64,000 nt of DNA from Phascolarctos cinereus (taxonomy: Eukaryota > Chordata > Mammalia > Diprotodontia > Phascolarctidae), in contig NW_018343982.1 in assembly GCF_002099425.1 (NCBI RefSeq), forward strand, positions 14,734,501 through 14,798,500. Reading direction: 5' to 3'. Both the position numbers and the translations under genes were made by a program. The notes under the pieces are model-generated. The model saw only the letters and a list, made by a program, of their open reading frames with translations. It did no database searches and had not been told where the DNA came from. The stretch's first letter is position 1. Every line of letters starts with the position of its first letter. Below, piece by piece: positions 43,513-53,615 of this stretch.

Positions 43513-43720
43513 TAAATTTTGAATGGTGGCATTCTCGGCCACACTCTAGCAGCGAAGGACCGTTTGGAGCCGGAACACCTTCCCAGGGTCTCTCAGCTCA
43601 CAATGTATGTTGCCTGGTCTATCAGTAAAACTTGCTCAGAAACTTTGCAAACCCTGAAGTTATTCTGTCTCCAGTCGCTGGCCTGGCGGGGTGACCTCCC
43701 TGATCCACAGCCAAACCATA
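43513..43720 (+). mobile_element. Possible fossil LTR fragment
   Basis: CpG-bearing stretch with GGCATTCTCGGCCACACTC, then ATCAGTAAAACTTGCTCAG (a polyadenylation-region-like block) and TGTCTCCAGTCGCTGGCC, recalling an R-U5 end of a retroviral LTR. No internal sequence follows. Family and limits uncertain. Confidence 0.35.
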
Positions 43721-43854
43721 GGTGAAGTTTCAGCAGAAGTTAATTTGACCTGGCAGAGGGAATGGATGCACAGATGCCAAGAAGAACAAACAGAAGTACA
43801 ATTGTAAATGATCAGCTCAGTAAGAGGCTGTAGCTGCCAAATCCCAGAACCCTA

Positions 43855-43992
43855 AGAATCTTAGAGATAGAAAAGGATCTTGAATCATCTAGTCCAACTC
43901 CTTCATTTTATAGAGGAAGGAATGGTGGGTTAGCAACATCAAATGACTTACCTAAGTCTACACAGCAAGTTAGTGACAGTAGCCGGCTGGGC
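43855..43992 (-). repeat. MIR3-type SINE fragment
   Basis: TCTTAGAGATAGAAAAGGATC, CATCTAGTCCAACTCCTTCA and TCTACACAGCAAGTTAG. Confidence 0.7.
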
Positions 43993-44214
43993 TAGGCCCA
44001 AATCCCTACGTCCTAGTCTGATTTTTTTTTCACTGGGTACTGATACCTTACATCAGATCCACTTCCTCCAACCACACACCAACTTTTCTCCAAAACTCAG
44101 CAACACCCTAGCTCGGTTGAAAGAAAGTCTCTGTCAGATATGCCATCTCTGCAACTTGCCAGGGAAAAGAAGAGGGGTGGATGTAGAGGCAGTGTTGAAA
44201 GAGCCTGTCTTATA

Positions 44215-44370
44215 ATTGGAAGATCCAGGTGTGAGGTCCAGTTTTGATGCCAGCTTTGTAACCCTGATTAAGTCCTCTAATCTCTCTGGGTTTAATATCC
44301 TAATTTGTAGAATGGGGATAATATTTGTCCTACCTGCTAATTTACTGGGTGGAGGAAAATGCCTTGAAGA
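44215..44370 (+). repeat. MIR-family SINE fragment
   Basis: AATTGGAAGATCCAGGTGTG, TTTGTAACCCTGATTAAGTC, CTAATTTGTAGAATGGGGAT and TGCCTTGAAGAGGCATA. Confidence 0.6.
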
Positions 44371-44529
44371 GGCATATGGTGTTTAGCATGATAAGGTTTC
44401 TGGACAACAAATCCTGTGAAACAGATTGTGCGTAGTCTGGGTCCTCCTTAACTGTAGGCCCCTGAAATTTGTACCCAGATTAAAGACTCATGTGGATAAG
44501 TATCTATATAGAACAATAATTCACAAACC

Positions 44530-45400
44530 TTTGTCCAGCGCTTCTTTTGACCAGAAAAAATGAAAAGACATTTCCTCAAAGCAAAGGCATTTATTGAAGC
44601 AGAATAGCAAGACATATGGGGCAGCTAGGTGGAGCAGTGGATAAAGCACTCAGCTTGGAGTCATCTTCATGAGTTCAAATCTGACCTCAGACCCTTACTA
44701 GCTGTGTGGCCCTGGGCAAGTCACTTAACCCCGTTTGCCTCAGTTTCCTCATCTATAAAATGAGCTGAAGGAGGAAATGGCCAACCACTCCAGCATCTCT
44801 GCCAAGGAAACTCCAGATGGGGTCACAAGGAGTCAGACACGACTGAAAAACTGCACGACAACAAAAGCAAGGCAAACAACAAGGAAAATCTCTGCTTCGC
44901 GTGGAGAGGCGCATTCTCCTGCATCCCTGCTGAGGGAGGGAACACACTTACCCGGATAGGCCACGCTCCTAGGGCATGGGTCCTTGCTGGAACATCTCGC
45001 TGGGGCTGGTTCTGAAGGCGCAACTCGGGGCTTCTCCGCTGAGCTGCTGATGTCATTTGTCAGCTTAATCCCCGCCCTCTGTGACTTGCTAATGTCGCCA
45101 GCTGGGCTACTCTTGCTCTGCCATCTAGTGGTTTCCCATCGAGTCACCCCTGCGATCTTCCCGGTTCTTGGCTGAGCTGCAGCTTCAGTGCGGTCTTCCG
45201 TCCCCTCTTGAGCGGTATTGCCACCGCTCTCTGAGCTTTTCGAGCTTTTTTATTAGACACCGCTGAACCTACCCAGGGAGAGTCTCCTCTGGTCTGATTT
45301 GTTGCTTGAATTCCCTTTGTTTCCTTCTAGCCGCCATTCTCCTAAAAGGGGAATCCTGATATCTGAGAGTTGGAGTCTGTACATCACTTTCACCTCCCCA
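44530..45400 (-). mobile_element. CpG-rich LTR-like fossil, split by a SINE
   Basis: The 44.87-45.25 kb part has roughly 20 CpG sites in under 400 bases, unlike the CpG-poor surroundings. On the minus strand it leads to TCTGCTTCAATAAATGCC, a polyadenylation-like end lying just beyond the SINE at 44614-44865. GC-rich body plus a terminal AATAAA suggests a solo LTR. No internal region is seen. An alternative is a CpG-island promoter of an unannotated transcript. Family unknown. Confidence 0.45.
44614..44865 (+). repeat. MAR1/WSINE1-type SINE inserted in the LTR-like block
   Basis: GGGGCAGCTAGGTGGAGCAG head, CTTCATGAGTTCAAATCTGA, and GGAGTCAGACACGACTGAAA end. A short TSD with one mismatch (AGCAAGAC at 44606-44613, AGCAAGGC at 44866-44873). 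Confidence 0.9.
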
Positions 45401-45522
45401 GGCCTGGCCACTAGTCTAGATCCAAGCCCGTCATCCTAGAACTTCACTTAGCAGGACTAGAGAGGGCATGATGGGGCTGGTAACTTCTGTCACGTGTCGT
45501 TCCAAGCACAATGTTTTATATG

Positions 45523-45740
45523 TGTTGTTCAGTCATTTCAGTAGTGGTTGATTCTTTGTGACCCCATTTGGGGTTTTCTTGGCAAAGATACTGGAGTGAT
45601 GTGCCATTTCCCTCTCCAGCTCATTTTACAGAACAAGAGAGGCGAACAGGGTTGAGTGACTTGCCCAGGTCACACAGGGTCACAAGATGAATCTTCCTGA
45701 CTTCAGGCCCCACACTTTATCTACTTTACCTAGCTGCCCT
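45523..45740 (-). repeat. MAR1/WSINE1-type SINE
   Basis: GTTGTTCAGTCATTTCAGTAG, GGTTTTCTTGGCAAAGATAC, TGAGTGACTTGCCCAGGTCA, ending TACCTAGCTGCCC. Confidence 0.9.
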
Positions 45741-45761
45741 TTTGCTTGAATAAATGCCTTT

Positions 45762-45795
45762 TTATTCATTCATTCATTCATTCATTCATACATTC
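45762..45795. repeat. (ATTC)n microsatellite
   Basis: About seven ATTC units between two SINEs. Confidence 0.9.
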
Positions 45796-45799
45796 TTAC

Positions 45800-45962
45800 A
45801 GTCACATCTAAATTATTCTTCTCCCTAAAAGTGTGGTATTATCCCTACTTTACAAATGAATAAATTGAAGCCAAGAGAGACTTGCCAGAAGTCACACAGC
45901 TGGTAAACTGGGATACAGCCTGAACTTGAAGATGTTGCCTCTCCTCTTCAGCACACACCATG
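45800..45962 (-). repeat. MIR-family SINE
   Basis: CTACTTTACAAATGAATAAAT, AGAAGTCACACAGCTGGTAA and CAGCCTGAACTTGAAGATG. Confidence 0.7.
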
Positions 45963-46039
45963 CTGGAATTTCCCATACTCTTACTGGCAGGGAGAAGGGG
46001 GAAAATTCAGATAGTCTGATAGCACACTACAGTTGCTAG

Positions 46040-46205
46040 GCTATAAACTTTTTAAAATTGAATTTATATTTTTTTCCTATCAATGAAAATCCCTCCTACC
46101 ACTTTCCCCTGACCCTGCTGAGAAAGAAGGAAAACCCAAACCACAGTTACAAAACAGACTCCTTATTAGCCATGTCCAAAAAATGAATGTTAGGTTGTGT
46201 ACTTT
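46040..46205 (-). repeat. L1 3' UTR fragment
   Basis: TATCAATGAAAATCCCTCCT, ACCACAGTTACAAAACAGAC and GCCATGTCCAAAAAATGAATG: antisense order of a marsupial L1 3' UTR. Confidence 0.6.
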
Positions 46206-46504
46206 ATAAAAGCTGTAATGGCACCATATTCATTTCTGTGTTGCTCACACTTAATGAGCACCCAGTAAGAGTTCATCATAGGTATAACTAGAAGACTAGG
46301 CTTTGTCCAGGACTCTAGAATCCAGGATAGCGGTTTATTCCTAGGCGGGTACTTCTATCCCCATGGCTACTGACATCCCTGGATTTTATTCCACAGTTGG
46401 CTATACAATGGTCTTCTGGGCAGTGCAACCACTATCTCTCAGCCTCTCCCTCCTCACCCAGAATCGCATAGCCTCAGTACCTTTCTTGTGGGAATGACTT
46501 CCTC

Positions 46505-47640
46505 AAGTCAGGCCTAAGTCAACAAGCATTTGTTACACATTCAATGTAAAGCATGTGCTAAGCTCTGGAGATATAAAGACAGGCAAAAGCAATTCCTGCC
46601 CAAGAGCTAACAACCTAATGAAGGAGAACGTCGAGCAAACAACTACATACAAACCAAAAATTTGCAGAATAAATTACATACAATCTCAGAAAGAAGGCAC
46701 TGGCATTAAGGAGGACCAAGGGAGGCTTCCTTTTTTCTCACTTAATAGCATTTTATTTTTTCCAATTACATGTAAAGATAGTTTTCAACATTCACTTTTA
46801 TAAGATTTTGATTTCCAAATTATTTTCTCCCTTTCTCCCCGCCTCTCTCCCCAAGATGGTGGGCAATATGATATAGGCTATATGTGTACAATCATATTAA
46901 ACATATTTCCACATTAGTTATGTTGCAAAAGAAGAATCAGAACAAGAGGGAAAAAAACCACGAGAAAGAAAAAAGAGAGAGAGAAAATAGTATATTTTGA
47001 TCTGCATTCAGACTCCATAGTTCTTTCTCTGGATGTGGATAGCATTTTCCACCATGAGTCTTTTGGAATTGTCTTAGATCATTGTGTTGCTGAGAAGAGC
47101 TAAGTCTATCATAGTTGATCATTGCACAATGTTGTTGTTACTGTGTACAATATTCTCTTGGTTCTGCTCACTTCACCCAGCATCAGTTCACATAAACCTT
47201 TCCAGGTTCTTCTGAAATCTGTCTGTTCATCATTTCTTATAGAACAATAGTATTCCATTACATTCATATACCATAATTTGTTCAGCCATTCCTCAATTCA
47301 TGGGCATTCTCTCAATTTCTAATTCTTGGCCACCACAAAAAGAGCTGCTATAAACATTTTTGTGCATGTGGATCCTTTTCCCTTTTTTATGGTCTCTTTG
47401 GGATACAGACTTAGCAGTGGTATAGCCCTTTGGGCATAGTTCCAAATTGCTCTACAGAATGGTTGGATCAGTTCACAACTCCACCAACAAAATATTTGTG
47501 TTCCAATTTTCTCACATCTTCTCCAACATTTTTCACTTTCCTTTTTTTTTTCATATTAGCCAATCTGATAGGTGTGAGGTAGTACAGGGAAGGCTTCTTA
47601 CAGAAGCTGAGATGTGAAGGAATCCAATTGGACCACTCTG
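46505..47640 (-). repeat. L2 3' end split by an L1
   Basis: The left part is AACAAGCATTTGTTACACAT, CAAGAGCTAACAACCTAATG and GGCACTGGCATTAAGGAGG. The right part, past the L1, is GGCTTCTTACAGAAGCTGAG and ATGTGAAGGAATCC. They join into one antisense L2 3' region. Confidence 0.8.
46731..47585 (-). mobile_element. L1 LINE, 5'-truncated, 855 bp, nested in L2
   Basis: Antisense: TTTTTTCCAATTACATGTAAA near the poly(A) side, then TCAGTTCTTTCTCTGG-like, CATTTCTTATAGAACAATAG, TATTCCATTACATTCATATAC, CAGCCATTCCTCAATTCATG, CTATAAACATTTTTGTGCAT and TCACAACTCCACCAACAAAA. This covers the 3' UTR and the end of ORF2. Imperfect TSD of 12-14 bp: AGGGAGGCTTCC (46719-46730) against AGGGAAGGCTTCTT (47586-47599). 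Confidence 0.92.
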
Positions 47641-47824
47641 AGGGAGGCTTACCACACCTATGGTCTGACTATGCCTATTGACTGACTTTCTCCCACTCTA
47701 ATCTCCACTCTCCAGCCTGACTTCTTGCTATAAGGCTTATTTCACTTATCTCCCTTTAAAATCCCCATCTTGTTTCTCCATTAATGTTCTTCTCTGATAT
47801 CTAATCATGGTGTACAGGCTACCA

Positions 47825-48135
47825 TGGAATCTCAGGGTTGGGAGGAAACTGAGGGACCACCTAATTCAACTCACATCTGAAAATGAATTTCCTCCATAAC
47901 ATGCTACAAATAGTCATCTACCCTCCACTTGAAGACCTCCAGTGATGGAAAGTTCACTATCTGCTAAGGCAACCCATTCCATTTTTGCATTATCTCTACA
48001 GTTAGAAAGTTCTCCCTTAGCTCAAACCCAATCTGTCCCTCTGGCAGTTTCCACTTAGTTCTTCCTAGTCTGACTTTCTAGTACCAAGCAGAACCAAATC
48101 TAATTACTCTTCCAAATGACTCCCACTTCAAATAA
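47825..48135 (-). repeat. L3/CR1-type LINE fragment
   Basis: ATCTCAGGGTTGGGAGGAAA, CATCTACCCTCCACTTGAAG, AGTTCACTATCTGCTAAGGC, AACCCATTCCATTTTTGC, AGTTAGAAAGTTCTCCCTTA and CAAGCAGAACCAAATCTAAT: antisense L3 in order. Confidence 0.82.
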
Positions 48136-48244
48136 GGGAACACTGTCCTGTCATTTACTCTCTCAGCCTCAGTTCACACATCTATAAAACAAGACAATAC
48201 AGCATAATATTAATTCATTTAACAAATGTTTATTAAATCTCTGT

Positions 48245-48490
48245 TATGCAGAAATGTTTAACAACTGGTTCTCTGAAAAAATGCCTATAGGACATACTTT
48301 GAAGTTTCATCTAAATTATGAACATTTTTCCCACCACTTTCTTAAGTCTAGACAGTAAACAAAATAATAAGTGAAGCCTTGACATGTAACATTTGTCAAT
48401 TTGCAGGGTGTAAATGCTCACTTTGAAAATTTAATAATCAGCTCTCACTATGTCAGTGTTGGCTCCAGCACACTCTTTGCTACCATGTGC
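48245..48490 (+). repeat. Unassigned interspersed repeat, copy D
   Basis: AGAAATGTTTAACAACTGGTT, TTCTTAAGTCTAGACAGTAA, ATTTGTCAATTTGCAGGGTG, TGAAAATTTAATAATCAGCT and GTTGGCTCCAGCACAC. Confidence 0.75.
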
Positions 48491-48544
48491 AAAACACTGT
48501 GACAGTTTCTGAGGATGTAAAAACAAAACAGAATAGTCAAAATA

Positions 48545-48780
48545 GTGGTAGCTTGGTGGTGCAGGAGATAGAGCTCTGGTCCTAGAGTCAGAAAGACTTG
48601 AGTTCAAATTTGACCTCAGGCACTTATTAACTGTGTGACACTGAGCCAGTCACTTAATCTTGGTCTGCCTCAATTTCCTTAATTGTAAAGTGAGAATAAT
48701 GATAGTAGCTACCACCCAGGGTTGTTGTTAGGATCAAATGAAATAATATTGTAAAGTGCTTAATAAATTCTCAATTCCTT
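48545..48780 (+). repeat. THER-1/MIR-type SINE
   Basis: GTAGCTTGGTGGTGCAGGAG head, CTTGAGTTCAAATTTGACCT, AATTTCCTTAATTGTAAAGTG, GGGTTGTTGTTAGGATCAAA. Confidence 0.87.
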
Positions 48781-48849
48781 CTTTCCTTCAAAATTGCTAT
48801 TTCTCTCCTAACAACATTAACTAATATTGATACGTCACTTATACATATT

Positions 48850-49125
48850 AGCAAGGCACCTAGGTGGCTAGAGGTGTGAAGCTGGAGTCAGGAAAACCTG
48901 AGCTTGAATCCTGCCTCAGACAGACTAGCTGTGTGATCCTGGGTGAGTCACTTAATCTCTTACAATTTTAGTTTCCTTGTCTGTAAAATGAGAATAATGT
49001 CACCTATTTCACAGAGTTGTTGTTAGGATCAAATGAGACAGTATTTGTGAAGTGCTTTGCAACCCTTAAAGTGCTATCTAAATGCTAGCTATGATAATGA
49101 TGATGATGATGATGATGATGTTGTT
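48850..49125 (+). repeat. THER-1/MIR-type SINE ending in (GAT)n
   Basis: AAGGCACCTAGGTGGCTAGA head, GCTGTGTGATCCTGGGTGAG, TTTCCTTGTCTGTAAAATGAG, GTGCTTTGCAACCCTTAAAG, then a GAT run at 49097-49120. Confidence 0.88.
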
Positions 49126-49129
49126 ATCA

Positions 49130-49965
49130 GAAATAGAACTTGAACCCAGGTCTTCCTGTGTGAGAGGGAATAATATAAAATCAGTCTGAAAATACAGGTT
49201 TGAAAAAGTTTGAAATTTCAGGTTAGGGTTTTAGGTTCAAACAAGACACTAGCTACATGACCATGGGCAAACCACCTCTTAATTCCCACCCATTGGTGGT
49301 GGAGCTTATATTTCTTGAATGACTAAATAATACCTAGGAGATTTAGGGTTTTTTTTAAATTAATCTTAGTGCTATTGGGAAATCATGGTAATTTATAATG
49401 AAGACACCTTGATTAATAATTTAGTTCCCTTCCCAAGCCTCACAACTATGGCTGTTTATTAAAGCATATCACCTCACCTGATTGTGTCTCGTGGGCTCTG
49501 TGGTTTCTTCTCCTTCTCCCTTGCCATTAATGAGACATTTCTGGTGAGGGTTATTTGGAAAAGGAGAAATGTTGGGGGGGTTGTTTTTTTTATGCATCTA
49601 TTGTCATTTGGTTTGAAAAGTTAGGACACGTGTTGCATCAGTTTAAGAAGGCAGGTTCAGTATTCCCTGAGAAAAATTCTCCAGAAAATTTTGCCTTCAG
49701 GAACAGAGATTTCAGAGAATTTTAGATTTAGAAAGGACTCTGGAAATTGTTGGGTCCATCATATCCAAACTCTTCCACACAATTGGAATAAAGGTTCTTT
49801 ATAAACATTTCAAAACTAGTGAGATTTGGCTCTCTAAAATATGAAGTTATTTAGTCATCAAAATAGTTTTTACATACAGCAGTTTTTCAGTATAAGAATA
49901 AGTTTGATTTATCATCACACACTAGAGCGAGAAGTTAGCCATTCTTGGAAAATATCTATTCTAAC
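49130..49965. other. Unassigned sequence, no supported feature
   Basis: A faint MIR fragment near 49136-49275 is the only signal (GAACCCAGGTCTTCCTGTG). Confidence 0.4.
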
Positions 49966-49969
49966 TCTG

Positions 49970-50224
49970 AGGCAGCTAGGTGGCATAATGGATAGAGACC
50001 CACCTGGAGTCAGGAAGATTCAGCTTCCTGAGTTCAAATCTGGGCTCAGGCACTTATTAGTTGTATGACCCTAGGCAAGTCACTTAACTCTATTTGCCTC
50101 AGTTTTCTCAACTGTAAAATGAGCTGGAGAAGGAAATGGTGAACTACCCCAGTATCTTTGCCAAGAAAACTTCAGATGGGGTCACATAGACCCAACATAA
50201 CTGAAATGACTGAACAACAACAAC
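49970..50224 (+). repeat. MAR1/WSINE1-type SINE
   Basis: GAGGCAGCTAGGTGGCATAA, GATTCAGCTTCCTGAGTTCA, GAACTACCCCAGTATCTTTG, and an AACAACAACAATA tail abutting the composite repeat arm. Confidence 0.92.
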
Positions 50225-50610
50225 AATATTACACCCATCAGCCAATCAGGAAGCCTCTAGCCTGGTTCTCAACTTTCTCATCTCCACAAGTGATCCCTAC
50301 CTCAGTCATATGTCATCAACCTCTTATTCATCTAGGGGCATCACAGAAATAGGTATGTATCATTCCTCTACTTTAAACAACAGACCTCTTTTTAAAGTGT
50401 CTCCAAAGCTCAAAAGGACTATCCATTTCTAGTTGCTAAACTGCAACTAGAACCCCAACTTCTGTTTCCTTAGGGTAATCTAGGAATGCTTGCCATGTCA
50501 AAAGTTCAAGAACAAATGTTGGTAAAGCTGAATTGCTGCTGCTGCCTTAGATTCTAGTTTTGACTTTACCACTTAGTATGCCTTACTATGTTGAAACCCC
50601 TTTTTTTGAG
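50225..50610 (+). repeat. Unassigned composite repeat, arm 2
   Basis: Same blocks and order as the reverse complement of 35900-36425, with a short deletion after AATCAGGAAGCC. It ends in a T run that joins a SINE at the same base as the first arm. Confidence 0.8.
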
Positions 50611-50850
50611 GTTCATTCACCTGTACCTGAGTCAGGAGGATTCATCTTCCTGAGTTCAAATCTAGCCTCAGACACTTACTACCTGTGTGACCCTGATAAG
50701 TCACTTAACCCTGTTTGCCTCAGTTTCCTGATCTGTAAAATAAGCTGGAGAAGGAAATGGCAAACCACTCCAGTATTTTTTCCAAGAAGACCTCAAATGG
50801 GGTCATGAAGAGTCGGACACGACTGAGGCGACTGAACAACATTAACAACA
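50610..50850 (+). repeat. MAR1/WSINE1-type SINE with non-standard head (3 of 3)
   Basis: TGAGGTTCATTCACCTGTAC head, GATTCATCTTCCTGAGTTCA, GTGACCCTGATAAGTCACTT, ending GAGTCGGACACGACTGAG. Confidence 0.88.
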
Positions 50851-51054
50851 ATAACATTCTAACTCAGGCATTTTTCAGATGAGGGAACTGAGACCCAGAG
50901 GAGTGAAGGGTTTCCTAATTTGCCTTTCTATTCTAGTATGATTCCACACTCTTAGAGTCCTTGGGCCAATGCTTGTGAATTCATTCAACGTATTTTAAAC
51001 CCCATGATTTTCTGTGGCTCAAATATCCTGGTAAACAGTAATCTAATAAAGCCC

Positions 51055-51165
51055 TTTCATTTTACAGATGAGGAAACTGAGGCTTAGAGAAATTAAATGA
51101 CTTGTCCAAGATCACAAAATGAGATAATGGCAAAACCAACATTTAAAGCCAGATCTCTTGACTTC
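51055..51165 (-). repeat. MIR-family SINE fragment
   Basis: TTTTACAGATGAGGAAACTG, GACTTGTCCAAGATCACAAA and TAAAGCCAGATCTCTTGACT. Confidence 0.7.
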
Positions 51166-51169
51166 CAAT

Positions 51170-51965
51170 AAGTCAACAAGCATTTACAAATTATTGCTAT
51201 GTGCCAGATACTGTGCTAAGTAAGTGCTATGGATATAAAGGCAAAAATAGTCCCTGCCCTTGAAGAGTTGACATTCTAATAGAAGAGACAACACATCAAT
51301 AACTAAGTACATAAAAAGACATACACACAAAAAATTTTTTTAAAAGAACTCAAAAAGAAGTATTTCTAGGACAGGTCATTACCTAAGTTTTATTATTTTA
51401 TGATTAATGTACCACAATTATTAGTTATAGATCAAATAACTACTTTTAAAAGTTGAATAAAAGTATTGGAATATCTAAAAAGCGATATACACAGAGCAGA
51501 TGGAGAGCACTCTCAGAGGGGAAGGCACTACGAGCTAAAGAAACAGAAAAGGCTTTGTGCAGAAGGTAAGATTTGAGCTCAGTCTTGAAGGGAGCCAGGG
51601 AAACAAGGAGGTGTAGGTGAGGGAGGGGGCAGGCAAACAGAGTGTGTAGAGGGAAGTAAAGTCTAAGAAGACTGAAAAGGCAGGAAGGGGACAGGTCATA
51701 AAAGGCTTTAAGTGGCAAGGAGAGGGCTTTATATTTGATTCTAGAGGTGATAGGGAGCCACTAGAGATTAATGAGTGGGAAGGGGAGGGGATGATATAGT
51801 CAGACCAATGCCTTAGAAAAATGACATTGGCAGCTAAGTGGAGGAGAGACTAGAAAGGGGAGAGACTTGAAAGAGGGACCAATAATGCCATTGAGTGAAG
51901 GCTGGCAGCTGTGTGAAGGAAGGACTGGATCCATTCAGGAACATTTCTCCTGCTACTCACAATCC
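51170..51965 (-). mobile_element. L2 LINE 3' half
   Basis: GTCAACAAGCATTTACAAAT, CAGTCCC-like and CCTTGAAGAGTTGACATTCT, then GAGCTCAGTCTTGAAGGGAG, GGCTTTAAGTGGCAAGGAGA, AGGGAGCCACTAGAGATTAA and AGAAAAATGACATTGGCAGC. The last blocks lie upstream of the 3' UTR, so this antisense copy is one of the longer L2s. An AT-rich stretch at 51360-51480 looks inserted. Confidence 0.7.
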
Positions 51966-52124
51966 CAAGGGAACCCTCTCTAGAAATAGACACATTTAGA
52001 TAACATCACAGAAAAGAGTAATCATCTCTTACTATCCCCATCTCTTTATTAAAATGACCAGTATGAGAAATGTAAACAAATGTGAAAGAAATTTAAACTA
52101 AGATCCCAAGCAAACATTTTTTCT

Positions 52125-52400
52125 TAAAAAAAAGTTTTATTCATGCCTTTTTGTTTTTACATACAGTCATTTCAAGATATACCTCTTCCTTGCCCCAAAT
52201 GAGCCCTCCATTACAAAACAAAAATAACAAAACAAAACAAAAATGAAAAACTCTTTAAGATATAGTGACTTTATCTAACAGCATATGTACCATTTTGCAC
52301 CTGTAGACCCCCACCTCTCTATTGAAAGGAGGGAAATTCCAAGGAACCATTTTTGAAGATTATTTAACTCCTTTGAGTTCTGATGAACTCATCAAAAGTA
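52125..52400 (-). repeat. L1 3' UTR fragment (older type)
   Basis: AAAAAAGTTTTATTCATGCC, CAAAACAAAAATAACAAAAC, TAGACCCCCACCTCTCTATT and GGAGGGAAATTCC. Same layout as 31.4 kb. Confidence 0.65.
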
Positions 52401-52499
52401 TAATATATTTGCCTAGTACTATATGAGGAGACAGAGGAGGAAGAGAACGGGAAGAAAACTAGCTTCCCCTCTTTTTCTTAGATTTTTGCACTGCCAGTA

Positions 52500-52775
52500 A
52501 GGATATTATTATTGTTATTATTATTATTATTGTATTTATATTTATCACATACACATAGTGTTTTAAAGTTTTCAAAGCACTTTCCCACAAAACAACTCTG
52601 TGAATTAAGTAGTAGTGCAAATATTATCTCTATTTTGCAGATAAGGAAACTGAGTCTGAGAGAAGTTAAGTGACTTACCTGTGGTCAAATGGCTATCAAG
52701 ATCTAAGGCTAGTAAGATTCAGGTCTTTCGACCACAAATCCAGCACTTATCCCAATGTCCTACGATGCCTCTTAA
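52500..52775 (-). repeat. MIR-type SINE with TTA run
   Basis: TTA repeats, then CATAGTGTTTTAAAGTTTTC, AACAACTCTGTGAATTAAGT, TTTTGCAGATAAGGAAACTG and AAGTGACTTACCTGTGGTC. Confidence 0.8.
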
Positions 52776-53114
52776 AATGCTGCCCTAGAATTACTGAGAA
52801 ATGATAAGTAACACCAGTGTTTCATATGAAAGAAAAGAAGGGGAACGAGGCTTCTTTAAGAAGGCAGCAAAAGCTCTGTAAGTGTGGACAGAATGTCCTT
52901 TTGGGAGGCCACCTCATATTCATCAAATCATCAGATGATACAAACTGGGATGGATAGCTAAGTCATAATCCAAAAGGATTTCAACAAGCCTTAGAAGAAT
53001 GGACTGAAACTAGTAAGAAGGAATTTAATAAGGATAAATTTATGTAAAGTCTTACATTAGCCTTCAAGAAATCATCTGCAACAAATACAAGGGGGAGAGG
53101 AAGGGAACAAACAT

Positions 53115-53360
53115 TTATTTTCAGTCGAATCCAACTCTTCGTGATTCCATTTGAGGTTTTTCTTGGCAAACATAACTGGAATGGTTTGCTGTTTCCTTCT
53201 CCAGCTCATTTTACAGATGGAGTAATTGAAGCAAACAGGATTAAGTGACTTGCCCAGGGTCACATAGCTAGTAAGTATCTGAGACTATATTTGAACCCAG
53301 GAAGCTGAGTCTTTCTGACTCCAGGCTTGACATTCTATACACTGCACTACCTAGCTGCCC
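53115..53360 (-). repeat. MAR1/WSINE1-type SINE within a MIR-type SINE
   Basis: CAGTCGAATCCAACTCTTCG, AGGTTTTTCTTGGCAAACAT, GCAAACAGGATTAAGTGACT, ending CACTACCTAGCTGCCC. The MIR flank ACAAACATTTATT (left) and AATAACTCTGTGTGGTAGG (right) suggests insertion into an older MIR. Confidence 0.88.
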
Positions 53361-53490
53361 ACATTCTATCTTTGCAATAACTCTGTGTGGTAGGTGCTAT
53401 TATTATCCCCATTTTACATTTGAAGAAACTGAGGCAGATAGCAGTTAAATGACTTGCCCAGGGTCACACAGCTTAAACTCAGGTTTCTCT
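53361..53490 (-). repeat. MIR-type SINE (right part)
   Basis: ACTCTGTGTGGTAGGTGCTA, TTTGAAGAAACTGAGGCAGA, CTTGCCCAGGGTCACACAGC, truncated afterwards by an L2 end. Confidence 0.8.
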
Positions 53491-53615
53491 CACTCCATTA
53501 GATTGTAAGCTCCTTGAGGGCAGGGACTGTCTCTCTCCTTTATCATCATATCACTATGGTTTAGCACAATAGCACATAGTAGGTGCTTAATAAATGTTTA
53601 TTGGATTGGATTATT
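53491..53615 (+). repeat. L2 3' terminus
   Basis: TTGTAAGCTCCTTGAGGGCA, GGGACTGTCTCTCTCC, TAGTAGGTGCTTAATAAATG. Confidence 0.85.

Noticed and set aside
44777-45175. Overlapping open frames on both strands of the CpG-rich block, considered as a first exon
   Set aside because: High GC lowers stop frequency. Part is SINE, and no peptide resembles a known protein. LTR-like origin is preferred.
38606-49120. Short ATC and GAT direct repeats, considered as a repeat array such as CRISPR
   Set aside because: They are trinucleotide microsatellites at SINE tails, without spacers; the genome is mammalian.
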